The position numbers and the translations under genes were made by a program. A DNA stretch of 64,000 nucleotides from an uncultured Paracoccaceae bacterium (GTDB lineage: Bacteria > Pseudomonadota > Alphaproteobacteria > Rhodobacterales > Rhodobacteraceae), in contig CANNFU010000002.1 in assembly GCA_947503965.1 (NCBI GenBank), positions 310,001-374,000 of the forward strand, given 5' to 3'. Numbering within the stretch: position 1 is the first letter of the stretch; the number at the start of each line of letters is the position of its first letter. Below, piece after piece: positions 25,760 to 35,020 of this stretch. The notes under the pieces were generated by a model. That model saw only the letters and a program-made list of their open reading frames with translations, ran no database searches and was not told the origin of the DNA.

Positions 25760-25837
25760 CACGCCACCGCGTCGGCCGCACGATACAATGGACAGTTACA
25801 TGACACAGGCAAAGATCACCGCCTGCAGCGCGCGCGG

Positions 25838-26665
25838 TTATGCAGGTTCATCCATCACCGATCGCAGCTCGGCAATGGCGCTTTTGATATCCTTGATCAC
25901 GGCATCGGCGCCAACCATGTGAATGATATCGGGATAGTGATCCAGAATATTGCCCGCAACCACGATATGCGCCAGCGGCTGGGTAATCCGCAGCGCCAGG
26001 ATCAACCGGATCAATGGCTGCATCATCGCGTCGCTGTTGGCGACCAGGACAATCACCCGGTAGCTGCGCCGCTCGGCCTGATCGACCAGAATGTCGTGAT
26101 CCAGACCCAGCATCATGTCGATATCCCACCCTTCGCGGCGGAACAGATCAGTTGCCATTTCAATCCCAAGGGTATGCGTCTCACCGGGGACCAACGCGAA
26201 AAGGGCTGGTTTCTCATCGCGGCCATAGATGATGCCCGGGGCCACCACATGTCGCAGGCCGCGAATGATGCGGTAGAGCTTGGCACATCCAAGCGTGACA
26301 TCGATAAAAGACACCTCATCGGCATCCCACATCTCGCCAAGGCGACGTGCTGCCCCGGCGACATAGCCCAGATACACCGCATCGACGTCAACACCGTCAC
26401 GCCGTGCGTTCATGATGAACCTTTCAGCCGCATCTTCGTCTGACGACAGCAGCGCCGCCGCAAGCAAATCAATGTCCGCTGGGCTTGGCAGATCCTCTTT
26501 GCGAACTGATCGTGGCATGCGGAACCTCAGACGCCTCACAACTTCGCGCGCGAGGTCATTGATGGCCTCGCGCGGTAACTTTTGTTCGGCCAACCGGAAT
26601 TGCTGATCGGCTCTGTCGTATTCGGAGCGGTCGAACGCACCATCGTCCACTGGCGCTCTGGCCAT
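25838..26665 (-). CDS. B12-binding regulator, AerR/PpaA-like
   Basis: 275 aa. The C-terminal half is a cobalamin-binding domain (LFALVPGETHTLGIEMATDL, VIVLVANSD, ADAVIKDIKSA); the middle (ERFIMNARRDGVDVDAVYLG) is the helical cap found in B12 photoreceptor-type proteins. In Rhodobacter, AerR/PpaA tune photosynthesis gene expression with CrtJ/PpsR. The cobalamin-ligand His of the classic D-x-H-x-x-G is not obvious, though GETHTLG fits the SCHIC-type variant. ATG at 26663-26665 follows GGGAGGGAG. No photosynthesis genes are in view. Confidence 0.78.
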   Translation of the reverse strand: MARAPVDDGAFDRSEYDRADQQFRLAEQKLPREAINDLAREVVRRLRFRMPRSVRKEDLPSPADIDLLAAALLSSDEDAAERFIMNARRDGVDVDAVYLGYVAGAARRLGEMWDADEVSFIDVTLGCAKLYRIIRGLRHVVAPGIIYGRDEKPALFALVPGETHTLGIEMATDLFRREGWDIDMMLGLDHDILVDQAERRSYRVIVLVANSDAMMQPLIRLILALRITQPLAHIVVAGNILDHYPDIIHMVGADAVIKDIKSAIAELRSVMDEPA

Positions 26666-26940
26666 GAACGCTCCCTCCCTTGCTGGCAAATTGGATGTCA
26701 CACGATTCCTTGTTCCCACTAGGACGGCATCCAATTGCATGCAGCGTAACATGGATTTGAAGAACGCCCGGCGCGTCAGAATGTCGCGCGGTATATTCGT
26801 TGCCGCGGAACACCCCTGACGTGTGATTGGTGCCAGCCTGACGTGTCGAGCAGGGCCACCAATAAAGCCCTATCGCTGCGCCGCCAACACGCCTGCGAGG
26901 TCTCTTGCATTGATCCGCGCAGTCCGCCAAAGCTGCCGCC

Positions 26941-28119
26941 ATGCAGCATTTCGACCAATCCCCGACCGATCCCGCCTTTGTCCAGAACCCCTACCCGTTC
27001 TATGACCGGGCGCGCGTGGCTGGCAATTTCTTTTGGTGGAACGACTACGGCATGGCCTGTGCTGTCAGCCACAAAGCCGTGCATGCGGTATTGCGCGACA
27101 AAAGGATGGGGCGCGAATGCCCGCCAGAGCACGCCCCTGCAATTCTCCCCGCCTTGCAGCCGTTTTACGATGTAGAGGCGCATTCCATGCTGGAGCTTGA
27201 GCCCCCTCGGCACACCCGGCTGCGGGCACTGGTGTTGCGCGCCTTTACCAGCCGGACAATCGCCGGTCTTGCGCCTGACATAACGCAGCTATGCCATGAT
27301 CTGATCGACCAATTCCCTGATCACCCGTTCGATCTGCTGACGGCCTATGCCCAGCCGGTGCCAGTGATCATCATCGCGCGTCTGCTTGGTGTGCCCGAAG
27401 AGCGCGCCGATGACCTGTTGCGCTGGTCCAACGCGATGGTCGCCATGTATCAGGCCCGGCGCACCCCACAGATCGAAGCAGCGGCGATTGCGGCGACCAA
27501 TGACTTCACCGCCTTCCTGCGCGGCTACATCGCCAAACGGCGCAAGACACCGACCGACGATCTGATCTCAACCTTGATTGCCGCACGCCAGGACGGCGAA
27601 AAACTGACCGAGGACGAGCTGATCACCACCTGCATCCTGCTGCTGAATGCGGGGCACGAGGCGACAGTGCATACACTGGGCAACGGGACAAAGGCCCTGC
27701 TTGAACATGGCTGCCGCGACATCACCGAAACCTCTGTCGAAGAGATTATCCGCTTCGACCCGCCCCTGCACATGTTCACCCGGTGGGTGTACGAAGATGT
27801 AGAGATGGACGGCCACCGCTTCCAACGCGGCGACCAGATCGCCTGCCTGCTGGGCGCGGCCAACCGGGACCCTGCGGCCTATGCAAACCCGAATGCGTTT
27901 GACCCTATGCGCACAGGCCCCAAAAATACCAGCTTCGGGGGTGGCATCCATTTCTGCGTCGGCGCGCCACTGGCGCGGTTGGAACTGCAAATCGCCTTGT
28001 CAGTGCTGTTTGAGCGATGCCCTGCGCTGCAAATCACGGCGCAACCGCGCTACGGCGATGTCTATCATTTTCATGGCTTGGAACGGCTGATGGTGCAACG
28101 CAGCAGCGGTCGCCCCTAA
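26941..28119 (+). CDS. Cytochrome P450
   Basis: 392 aa soluble bacterial P450. The I-helix carries NAGHEATVH, the K-helix ExxR is in VEEIIRFDP, and the haem loop FGGGIHFCVGAPLARLE holds the thiolate Cys. It needs ferredoxin/ferredoxin reductase; a ferredoxin-NADP reductase gene lies at 36.2 kb but is not adjacent. Substrate unknown. Divergent from the B12-binding regulator gene, with which it shares a 275-bp upstream region. Confidence 0.93.
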   Translation: MQHFDQSPTDPAFVQNPYPFYDRARVAGNFFWWNDYGMACAVSHKAVHAVLRDKRMGRECPPEHAPAILPALQPFYDVEAHSMLELEPPRHTRLRALVLRAFTSRTIAGLAPDITQLCHDLIDQFPDHPFDLLTAYAQPVPVIIIARLLGVPEERADDLLRWSNAMVAMYQARRTPQIEAAAIAATNDFTAFLRGYIAKRRKTPTDDLISTLIAARQDGEKLTEDELITTCILLLNAGHEATVHTLGNGTKALLEHGCRDITETSVEEIIRFDPPLHMFTRWVYEDVEMDGHRFQRGDQIACLLGAANRDPAAYANPNAFDPMRTGPKNTSFGGGIHFCVGAPLARLELQIALSVLFERCPALQITAQPRYGDVYHFHGLERLMVQRSSGRP

Positions 28120-28223
28120 CGCTACGCAAACGATGTTCTGTCACACCAGAATCCGGTTGGCGGGGATATTGAGCCTCAGATCATCAGAGAACAAGAACCA
28201 TCAAAGTCAGTCATCAACCCAGA

Positions 28224-28460
28224 TCATCGCCGATCTTTGATCAATCGCCGTGTCTGAAGAAGCGATAGCGCAAGCGCCATGATCGCAAGCAAAAGCCAGA
28301 CAGCGCCCGATTGCTCCAGATACACGACACCGGTTTCACTGTCAAAACACCGGCCCAGTTCATTGAAGCAACCGCGCCATCTAAAATATTGGACATGGAA
28401 CATGTAACCAAATGCAAAAAACATCCCAAGAAACGAGATGGAAAGGATCACGCGACGCAT
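28224..28460 (-). CDS. Small two-helix membrane protein
   Basis: 78 aa, unrecognised. Two hydrophobic segments (VILSISFLGMFFAFGYMF and SGAVWLLLAIMALALSLL) flank a loop with two cysteines (RGCFNELGRCFDSE), which may form a disulfide in the periplasm. ATG at 28458-28460 with GGAG about ten bases upstream is preferred over the longer frame to 28613. Confidence 0.55.
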   Translation of the reverse strand: MRRVILSISFLGMFFAFGYMFHVQYFRWRGCFNELGRCFDSETGVVYLEQSGAVWLLLAIMALALSLLQTRRLIKDRR

Positions 28461-28661
28461 TGGTTGCTTCTCCAGAGTTCCAATAAATCTAACATGTCGC
28501 AATTTCCAGGCAACGAAAACGCTGCGCAGTCGCACAATTGGCACGCGAAAATTCGGACATCCTGCGACACTCGCACAAAAACAGCCGCGCCAGCCACACA
28601 ACCTGTTGCACAAATGGCAACGAAATGCTTTGCATCCCGCGTGTAGTAAGGGGGATGACCT

Positions 28662-28943
28662 GTGATCAGCCGCAATTGTTTTGTCGCACTGGCATTTTGT
28701 GCCGTCGCAGCCTGTGAAACCGTGCCGGGGGCCGATGGCCAGAGATACCTGCGCGAGGTCCCCGAAGGGGTCCGGTCAATCGCGGCACCGTTCCAGGATC
28801 TTGAAAAGGTCGTGCTGCTGGAGGACGACAACTGCTATTGGTACAGCCACGCAGGCCCTGTCGAAACGACGCTCCTGCCCTTGCGTACCAAGAACGGACG
28901 CCCGATCTGTGCCGCGGCAGCGGATACCGCCGCCGCAGGCTGA
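28662..28943 (+). CDS. Putative small lipoprotein
   Basis: 93 aa, GTG start. MISRNCFVALAFCAVAAC is a lipoprotein signal with lipobox VAAC, so Cys18 would be lipidated. The mature part has KVVLLEDDNCYWYSHAGPVE and an alanine-rich tail. No family recognised. It converges on the L,D-transpeptidase gene with a 7-bp gap. Confidence 0.6.
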   Translation: MISRNCFVALAFCAVAACETVPGADGQRYLREVPEGVRSIAAPFQDLEKVVLLEDDNCYWYSHAGPVETTLLPLRTKNGRPICAAAADTAAAG

Positions 28944-28950
28944 TCATACG

Positions 28951-29679
28951 TTAACTGCGCGCAGTCACGCCGTCCTCGGTTGCATAAAGCACGGCTGTGG
29001 CACCGGTATTGATCTGATCGTACAGGCCGATGATATGGGCCATCACCATCCGCACACAGCCCGAACTGGCGCGTCCGCCGATTGAACGCGGCGACGGTGT
29101 GCCGTGAATACGCAGATAGGTGTCGCGGCGACCAACATAGAGATACAGCGCCCGTGATCCCAGCGGGTTGCGCGGGCCACCATCCACACCATCCTTGAAC
29201 CGCTCGAACGACCGGGGATCGCGTTCGATCATGTCTTCAGTCGGGCGCCAGGTCGGCCATTTGGCCTTACGGCGGATCGTGTAGGTGCCGGGTTCGTACA
29301 GGTTGCCCCGCGCAATCGCGACGCCATAGCGCATGGCGGTACCATCGGGACGAATGTGGTACAGATAGCGGGCAATCGCATCAACATGGATGTCACCGGG
29401 CCGCAGATTGTCATTCGCCTCGACAATCGTGGGCAGGAACCGTGGGTGTAGGCCCCAGGGGTTCGACGTGAACGGATCGTAATTGCGCGGCGTCACACGC
29501 GCATCCCACCCGGCCCAACGGGACGGTGGCGACACGGGCTGCCGTGGCGGCTCTGGCTCGACAACAGCAGGTGTGGTCACAAGACCATCCGCATCAACCT
29601 CTTGCGCAAAGGCAGACCCTGCAAGTGGCGCGGAAAAAAGCGCCGTGGATGTCATAATGAAATGGCGTCGACTAAACAT
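28951..29679 (-). CDS. L,D-transpeptidase (YkuD domain)
   Basis: 242 aa. The N-terminus MFSRRHFIMTSTALF has a twin-arginine motif (SRRHF), so Tat export is likely. The YkuD catalytic region is RIHGTPSPRSIGGRASSGCV, with the nucleophile Cys. Such enzymes make 3-3 peptidoglycan cross-links or attach lipoproteins in the periplasm. Pro-rich linker near residue 45. A typical Roseobacter protein in length and layout. Confidence 0.9.
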   Translation of the reverse strand: MFSRRHFIMTSTALFSAPLAGSAFAQEVDADGLVTTPAVVEPEPPRQPVSPPSRWAGWDARVTPRNYDPFTSNPWGLHPRFLPTIVEANDNLRPGDIHVDAIARYLYHIRPDGTAMRYGVAIARGNLYEPGTYTIRRKAKWPTWRPTEDMIERDPRSFERFKDGVDGGPRNPLGSRALYLYVGRRDTYLRIHGTPSPRSIGGRASSGCVRMVMAHIIGLYDQINTGATAVLYATEDGVTARS

Positions 29680-30004
29680 GATCTCACCTATCGTGTCTGG
29701 CTACAGTATTGATACCCGTCAGGCCTAAGCAGAAAACAGGCCCGAGACAACAATTTCGGAATCATTTTCACGTCATTTACCCCGGACCGTGACCAAAACG
29801 CGTGATCGGCGACACACCAGGTGCGGGGCGGACATGCTGCAGCCAGATGGGCGGCGCCACAAAGGGCCGTCATCGCTACATCCAACATGTGTTCCGTACA
29901 GTTTTGAAGCTGCGCTGATAACGGCTATCCCCGCGGCAGTACTTGCCCCCGCGCCGATCATCCGTAACCTGTGCACCGACACCAGTCTGATAAGGGACCC
30001 TACC

Positions 30005-30895
30005 ATGCTTCGCATCGCAGTTTTCGGCCTTGGGTCAATGGGTTATGGTATGGCGCAATCCGCCTTGCGGGGCGGCCACCGGGTCTGGGGGATCGATATT
30101 GACCGGGCCAGGATGACCGCATTCGAAAATGAAGGCGGCGAAACCCACCCGTTGGAACGCAAACATCTCGATGCGGCAATTGTCGTGGTGCTGAACGCCA
30201 CCCAGACCGAAACTGTCCTTTTTGGGCCTGACGGGATTGTGCCGCAAATGCGCGCCGGTGCTGTGGTGCTGGGCTGCGCGACCGCTCCGCCTGATTTTGC
30301 CCGCAACATGGCGCAACGCTGCGCGGACCATCAGGTGCTTTATCTTGATGCCCCGATTTCGGGGGGTGCTGCCAAGGCAGCCAACGGACAATTGTCAATT
30401 ATGGCCTCGGGCAGCCCGACCGCGTTTGCCGCCGCGCGCCCGATCCTTGATGTCATCGCCGCAACCGTCTTTGAACTGGGCGATGACGCCGGTGTAGGCG
30501 CCGCGATGAAGGCGGTCAACCAACTGCTTGCTGGCGTTCATATCGCGGCCATGGCCGAGGCGCTGACCTTTGGCATGACCCAAGGCATCGCCCCTGCCCG
30601 GTTTCTTGACGTCATCAGCAAATGCGCAGGAACATCCTGGATGCTGGAAAACCGCGCACCCCATATCATTGATGGCGACTACACGCCGCTATCCTCGGTC
30701 AATATCTGGCCCAAGGATCTGGGAATCGTGCTGAACATTGCCGCGTCAGCCGGTTTTGACGCGCCCATCACGCAAGCTGCCTTGACCCAGTATCACAAAG
30801 CCATAGCGATGGGGCTGGGTCACGAGGATGACGCCGCAATCGCCAAAGTCTATGCAGGTCAGGCAGGTCTCGATCTGCCCGAACGCGCCGGGTGA
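30005..30895 (+). CDS. 3-hydroxyisobutyrate/L-threonate dehydrogenase-type oxidoreductase
   Basis: 296 aa beta-hydroxyacid dehydrogenase. The Rossmann motif is VFGLGSMGYGMAQ at residues 5-17, substrate-binding DAPISGGAAKAANGQLSIMA lies mid-protein, and the catalytic Lys is in AAMKAVNQLLAG. The sequence is closest in feel to the LtnD (L-threonate dehydrogenase) branch, but neighbours that would confirm it (a DUF1537 kinase and an aldolase) are absent. ATG at 30005 follows AAGGGA. The 325-bp gap upstream shows no gene. Confidence 0.82.
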   Translation: MLRIAVFGLGSMGYGMAQSALRGGHRVWGIDIDRARMTAFENEGGETHPLERKHLDAAIVVVLNATQTETVLFGPDGIVPQMRAGAVVLGCATAPPDFARNMAQRCADHQVLYLDAPISGGAAKAANGQLSIMASGSPTAFAAARPILDVIAATVFELGDDAGVGAAMKAVNQLLAGVHIAAMAEALTFGMTQGIAPARFLDVISKCAGTSWMLENRAPHIIDGDYTPLSSVNIWPKDLGIVLNIAASAGFDAPITQAALTQYHKAIAMGLGHEDDAAIAKVYAGQAGLDLPERAG

Positions 30896-30952
30896 CTTGG
30901 GCAGATGCAAAACCCGGCAGCAAGCGAACATGTCGCAAGCAGATGATGTGTA

Positions 30953-31006
30953 AGCCAGACTGTACGTACAATGTATGTACAGGTTCTGTACGGATTATTT
31001 ACAGCG
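30953..31006 (+). repeat. GTACAG palindrome element, copy A
   Basis: AGCCAGAC, then TGTAC half-sites, the 20-mer GTATGTACAGGTTCTGTACG (30973-30992) and, five bases on, TTTACAGCG. The perfect dyad GTACAG-GTT-CTGTAC is at 30977-30991. The same arrangement occurs at 61032-61088. This copy lies in the convergent gap downstream of the dehydrogenase and includes the last codons of the Lrp gene. Confidence 0.7.
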
Positions 31007-31460
31007 GCAACGCCACCGTCGACTTGATCTCTTCCATCGACAAAAGTGCTGTGACGTTATGCACCTTCACCTCTGAAATCAGCGCCTGATAGAACGTGTC
31101 ATAGGCCCGCGCGTTCTGCACGCGCACCTTCAGGATGTAATCAATATCCCCCGCCAGCCGATGCGCCTCTTGCACTTCCGGGCGTGATTTCAATGCTTTA
31201 AGGAACCGGCTCTGCCAGTCCTTGTCATGTTCCGACGTGCGGATCAGCACGAAAAAACATGCCTCGAACCCCAGCGCCTCGGCATCCAGCAGCACGGTCT
31301 GCTGCCCAATGATCCCGGCCTCGCGCATTTTGCGAATCCGGTTCCAGACAGGGGTCTTCGAAGACCCGATATTCTTGGCGATTTCGTCCAGCGATTGCGC
31401 CGCATCCGCCTGTAAAGCCGCCAAAATCTTCCGATCCGTCGCATCAATCCGCACCGACAT
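30999..31460 (-). CDS. Lrp/AsnC family transcriptional regulator
   Basis: 153 aa. The N-terminal winged helix (DATDRKILAALQADAAQSLD, SSKTPVWNRIRKMREAGII) is followed by a RAM/ligand-binding domain (AHRLAGDIDYILKVRV). ATG at 31458-31460 follows GGAG. It is divergent from the cysG sulfate-assimilation operon with 135 bp between starts, so it is the prime candidate to control that operon, perhaps in response to a sulfur amino acid; this is inference from position. Confidence 0.9.
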   Translation of the reverse strand: MSVRIDATDRKILAALQADAAQSLDEIAKNIGSSKTPVWNRIRKMREAGIIGQQTVLLDAEALGFEACFFVLIRTSEHDKDWQSRFLKALKSRPEVQEAHRLAGDIDYILKVRVQNARAYDTFYQALISEVKVHNVTALLSMEEIKSTVALPL

Positions 31461-31595
31461 TCTCAATTCTCCATTTTGGCAGGACAGACGGTCCAAATTC
31501 ACCCCGACTTGGAACAAACGTCCTTAGTTGCCTTCTAGGGGAGGCAAATAGCAGAACATTATTCTATATTGAACCCAAGAAATTCGAGGGTCATC

Positions 31596-32987
31596 ATGCA
31601 GCACTTCCCCATCTTCCTCGCCGTCGCAGGCCGCCGCATCGTCGTCTCAGGCGGTGGTGACGCCGCCATGGCCAAGCTGCGCTTGCTGATGAAAACAGAG
31701 GCGCATCTCACTGTAATTGCTTCCGAAATCGCCCCTGATATCCAGAAATGGGCCGCGCAAGGCAAGCTGACACTCATCAACCGCGCCATGGAACCCGGTG
31801 ATGCGCTCTGCGCCGCCCTGTTCTACGCCGCCAACGAAGATGACGCCGAAGATGCGCGCGTCGCCGCCATCGCCAACGCCGAGGGCGCACTGGTCAACAT
31901 CGTCGACAACCTCGCCGACAGCCAGTTCATCACACCCGCCATCGTTGACCGCGACCCGGTCACCGTCGCCATCGGCACCGAAGGCGCGGCACCGGTCCTG
32001 GCCCGCGCAATCAAGGCCGATCTGGAAGAACGACTGCCCACATCGCTCGGCATCCTCGCCCGCATCGGCAAGAGCTTCCGCCACGCCGCCGATGTGCTGC
32101 CCATGGGCCGCAAACGGCGCGATTTCTGGTCCGCCTTCTATTTCAACACCGGCCCCAAAGCCATTGAAGACGCTGGCGAAAATGGCGTGATCCCCGCGCT
32201 CGAAACCCTGCTCGACACCCACATCATGACCAAAGCGCGGGAAGGTCATGTCGACCTCGTCGGCGCTGGCCCGGGCGATCCCGAACTGCTCACACTCAAG
32301 GCGCGCAACGCGCTCGACAAGGCCGATGTGGTGATCCACGACCGGCTCGTCACACCCGAAATCCTGGAACTCGCCCGGCGCGAGGCGATCATCATCGACG
32401 TCGGCAAAACCGGCTTCGGCCCGTCGATGAAGCAAGAAGATATCAACGACCTGATCGTGCAGCACGCACAGGACGGCCACCATGTTGTCCGGCTCAAGGC
32501 AGGCGATCCAACCGTATTCGGGCGCCTCGACGAGGAAATCGAAGCCCTTGAAAACGCGGGCATGTCCTATCGGATCATCCCCGGCATCACTGCCGCCTCT
32601 GCCGCCGTCGCCACCATCGGGCAAAGCCTGACCAAGCGGCAGCGCAACTCTTCCGTCCGCCTGATCACCGGGCACGATACCAAAGGCTACGCTGATCACG
32701 ACTGGCGCGCACTGGCGCGGGCCGGCGAGGTTGCGGCGATCTACATGGGCAAGAAATCCGCCCGTTTCATCCAGGGCCGCCTCCTGATGCACGGCGCCGA
32801 CCCTGACACCCCGGTCACCATCATCGAGAATGTCGGCCGGTCCGGTCAACGCATTATCGCAACGACATTGGCAGAGATGGAACCAACCATGACGAACGCC
32901 AACCTGACCGGCCCCGCCATCACATTCTACGGCCTCGCCCCGCGCGACGCAGCCGCACAATCACAAAACCTCAGGGAGTTTGCATAA
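31596..32987 (+). CDS. cysG: Siroheme synthase (trifunctional CysG)
   Basis: 463 aa fusion. The N-terminal precorrin-2 dehydrogenase/ferrochelatase domain has the NAD motif VVSGGGDAAMAKLRLL. The C-terminal uroporphyrinogen III C-methyltransferase domain starts VDLVGAGPGDPELLTLKARN and contains RLKAGDPTVFGR and IPGITAASA. It makes siroheme, the cofactor of the sulfite reductase encoded two genes downstream. The start is ATG at 31596 with GAGGG upstream; the stop overlaps the next start (TAATG). Confidence 0.95.
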   Translation: MQHFPIFLAVAGRRIVVSGGGDAAMAKLRLLMKTEAHLTVIASEIAPDIQKWAAQGKLTLINRAMEPGDALCAALFYAANEDDAEDARVAAIANAEGALVNIVDNLADSQFITPAIVDRDPVTVAIGTEGAAPVLARAIKADLEERLPTSLGILARIGKSFRHAADVLPMGRKRRDFWSAFYFNTGPKAIEDAGENGVIPALETLLDTHIMTKAREGHVDLVGAGPGDPELLTLKARNALDKADVVIHDRLVTPEILELARREAIIIDVGKTGFGPSMKQEDINDLIVQHAQDGHHVVRLKAGDPTVFGRLDEEIEALENAGMSYRIIPGITAASAAVATIGQSLTKRQRNSSVRLITGHDTKGYADHDWRALARAGEVAAIYMGKKSARFIQGRLLMHGADPDTPVTIIENVGRSGQRIIATTLAEMEPTMTNANLTGPAITFYGLAPRDAAAQSQNLREFA

Positions 32988-33283
32988 TGGCACGGAGCTT
33001 TACACCCAAAGTCGTCACCGCCAACGCGCTGCTGGAGGGCGACGCCGTCTGGCTGACTGAAGACAATACATGGACACGTGACATCCATGAGGCCGAATTG
33101 ATCACCGACGAAGCGCACGGTGATCTGCGCCTGCTTGAAGCGATGGCACAGGCCGACAAGATCGCCGGCGCCTATCTGGCCGATGCACGCTCCGGCCCGG
33201 ACGGCCCCGAACCCACCCATTTCCGCGAGGCGTTCCGCACCCGCGGTCCCTCCAACTATCACCACGGCAAACAGGCAGGGTGA
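32987..33283 (+). CDS. DUF2849 domain protein
   Basis: 98 aa. VVTANALLEGDAVWLTEDNTW and the YHHGKQ tail are the DUF2849 signature. It is found almost only between cysG and cysI in alphaproteobacteria, which points to a role in sulfite/nitrite reduction. Molecular function unknown. Coupled to cysG by a one-base overlap. Confidence 0.85.
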   Translation: MARSFTPKVVTANALLEGDAVWLTEDNTWTRDIHEAELITDEAHGDLRLLEAMAQADKIAGAYLADARSGPDGPEPTHFREAFRTRGPSNYHHGKQAG

Positions 33284-33286
33284 CCC

Positions 33287-33332
33287 CCAAGACTTTTCGA
33301 AAAGTCTTGGCAAAATCCTTCCAAGGATTTTG
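33287..33332. repeat. Two adjacent perfect palindromes before cysI
   Basis: A 24-bp perfect palindrome (CCAAGACTTTTC and its complement, 33287-33310) is followed directly by a 22-bp stem-loop-like palindrome CAAAATCCTT-CC-AAGGATTTTG (33311-33332). They sit inside the operon between DUF2849 and cysI, ending 18 bases before the cysI ATG. From memory, such paired motifs recur between genes in Roseobacter genomes. They could stabilise or attenuate the message. Confidence 0.75.
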
Positions 33333-33349
33333 CGGCGAAAGGAAAAAAG

Positions 33350-35020
33350 ATGTACCAATACAATGACTTCGATGAGGCTTTCGTGCGCGCCCGCGTGGCC
33401 CAGTTCCGTGGGCAGGTGGAACGCCGCATTGATGGATCCCTGACCGAGGATGAATTCAAACCGCTCCGCCTGATGAACGGGATTTACCTGCAATTGCACG
33501 CCTACATGCTGCGCGTCGCCGTCCCCTATGGCACGCTGAACAGCGCCCAGATGCGCCAGTTGGCCTATATCGCGGACCGCTGGGACAAAGGCTATGGCCA
33601 TTTCACGACCCGCCAGAACATCCAGTATAACTGGCCGAAACTGCAGGACGTGCCGGACATGCTTGATGCGCTGGCCGATGTCGGCATGCACGCGATCCAG
33701 ACCTCTGGCAACACGATCCGCAACGTGACCGCCGACCATTTCGCCGGTGCAGCGGCCGACGAAATCGAAGACCCGCGCCCTATCGCCGAACTGCTGCGCC
33801 AGTGGTCCACCGACCATCCGGAATTCCAGTTCCTGCCGCGCAAATTCAAGATCGCCGTGACCGGCGCCGAACAGGACCGTGCGGTGACAAAGGCCCACGA
33901 TATCGGCCTGCGCATGGTGCGCAACGCCGCTGGCCAACCGGGGTTCGAGGTCATCGTCGGTGGTGGCCTTGGCCGCACACCCATGGTGGGCAAAATCCTG
34001 CGGGACTTCCTGCCAAAGGCAGACCTGCTGCCCTATGTCGAGGCGATCGTCAGCGTCTACAACCTGCTTGGCCGCCGTGACAACAAATACAAGGCACGGA
34101 TCAAGATCACGGTCCACGAAAACGGTCTGGACAAAATCCAGCACCTGGTCGAGGACCGGTTCAAAGCCATCCGCGCCGGGTTCTCCGGCCACGATCAGGC
34201 GCTTCTGGCCCAGATCGAAACCGCTTTCGCCCCACCTGCATTCGTCACCAAATCCACTGACGGGTTTGAGGCCGCACGCCTCGCCAACCCCGCCTTCCGG
34301 TCATGGACAGACACCAATCTGGCCGAACACAAGGCGGACGGTTACGCCATCGTCTCGATCAGCATCAAAAAGCACGGGCAAACCCCCGGCGATGCGACCT
34401 CCGACCAGATGCGCGTCATGGCGGACCTTGCCGAAACCTATGGCCATAACGAGTTGCGCATCAGCCACGAACAGAACGTGATCCTGCCGCATGTCCATAA
34501 ATCCGACCTGCCAGCGGTCTATCAGGCCCTGCGCGCGGCCGACCTTGCCACCGCAAATATCGGGCTGGCCTCTGACATCATCGCCTGCCCTGGCATGGAT
34601 TACTGCGCGCTGGCCACGGCCCGGTCGATCCCCATCGCACAGGAAATCGCCACGCGCTTTGATGAACTGAAGATCGAACACGACATCGGCCAGCTGAAAA
34701 TCAAGATCTCCGGCTGCATCAACGCCTGCGGGCACCACCATGTCGGTCATATCGGCATCCTCGGCCTCGACCGGGCGGGCGTCGAAAACTACCAGATCAC
34801 GCTGGGCGGTGACGGGACCGAAACCACCACCATCGGCGAACGCGCCGGCCCCGGTTTCAGCGCGGACGAGATCGTGCCAGCCATCGAACGGCTTGTCACG
34901 GGCTACATGGACCTGCGGATCGACGAAAACGAAACCTTCCTTCAGGCCTATCGCCGTCTCGGCATGGAGCCGTTCAAAGCCATCCTTTATCCAGCCGAGG
35001 ACAAAGCCAATGCCGCTTAA
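33350..35020 (+). CDS. cysI: Sulfite reductase haemoprotein (nitrite/sulfite reductase)
   Basis: 556 aa. Two ferredoxin-like half-domains and two SiR domains; KGYGHFTTRQNIQYNW is the siroheme-binding region. The [4Fe-4S]-siroheme cysteines are in CPGMDYCALA (C-x5-C) and SGCINACGHH (C-x3-C). It reduces sulfite to sulfide with six electrons. ATG follows AAAGGAAAAAAG. The gene lies in the cysG-DUF2849-cysI-cysH-DUF934 operon. Confidence 0.95.
   Translation: MYQYNDFDEAFVRARVAQFRGQVERRIDGSLTEDEFKPLRLMNGIYLQLHAYMLRVAVPYGTLNSAQMRQLAYIADRWDKGYGHFTTRQNIQYNWPKLQDVPDMLDALADVGMHAIQTSGNTIRNVTADHFAGAAADEIEDPRPIAELLRQWSTDHPEFQFLPRKFKIAVTGAEQDRAVTKAHDIGLRMVRNAAGQPGFEVIVGGGLGRTPMVGKILRDFLPKADLLPYVEAIVSVYNLLGRRDNKYKARIKITVHENGLDKIQHLVEDRFKAIRAGFSGHDQALLAQIETAFAPPAFVTKSTDGFEAARLANPAFRSWTDTNLAEHKADGYAIVSISIKKHGQTPGDATSDQMRVMADLAETYGHNELRISHEQNVILPHVHKSDLPAVYQALRAADLATANIGLASDIIACPGMDYCALATARSIPIAQEIATRFDELKIEHDIGQLKIKISGCINACGHHHVGHIGILGLDRAGVENYQITLGGDGTETTTIGERAGPGFSADEIVPAIERLVTGYMDLRIDENETFLQAYRRLGMEPFKAILYPAEDKANAA

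Noticed and set aside
31647..32960. 437-codon minus-strand ORF
   Set aside because: It is antisense to cysG and has no recognisable fold.
32927..34192. 421-codon minus-strand ORF
   Set aside because: It is antisense to DUF2849 and cysI, with shadow-like composition.
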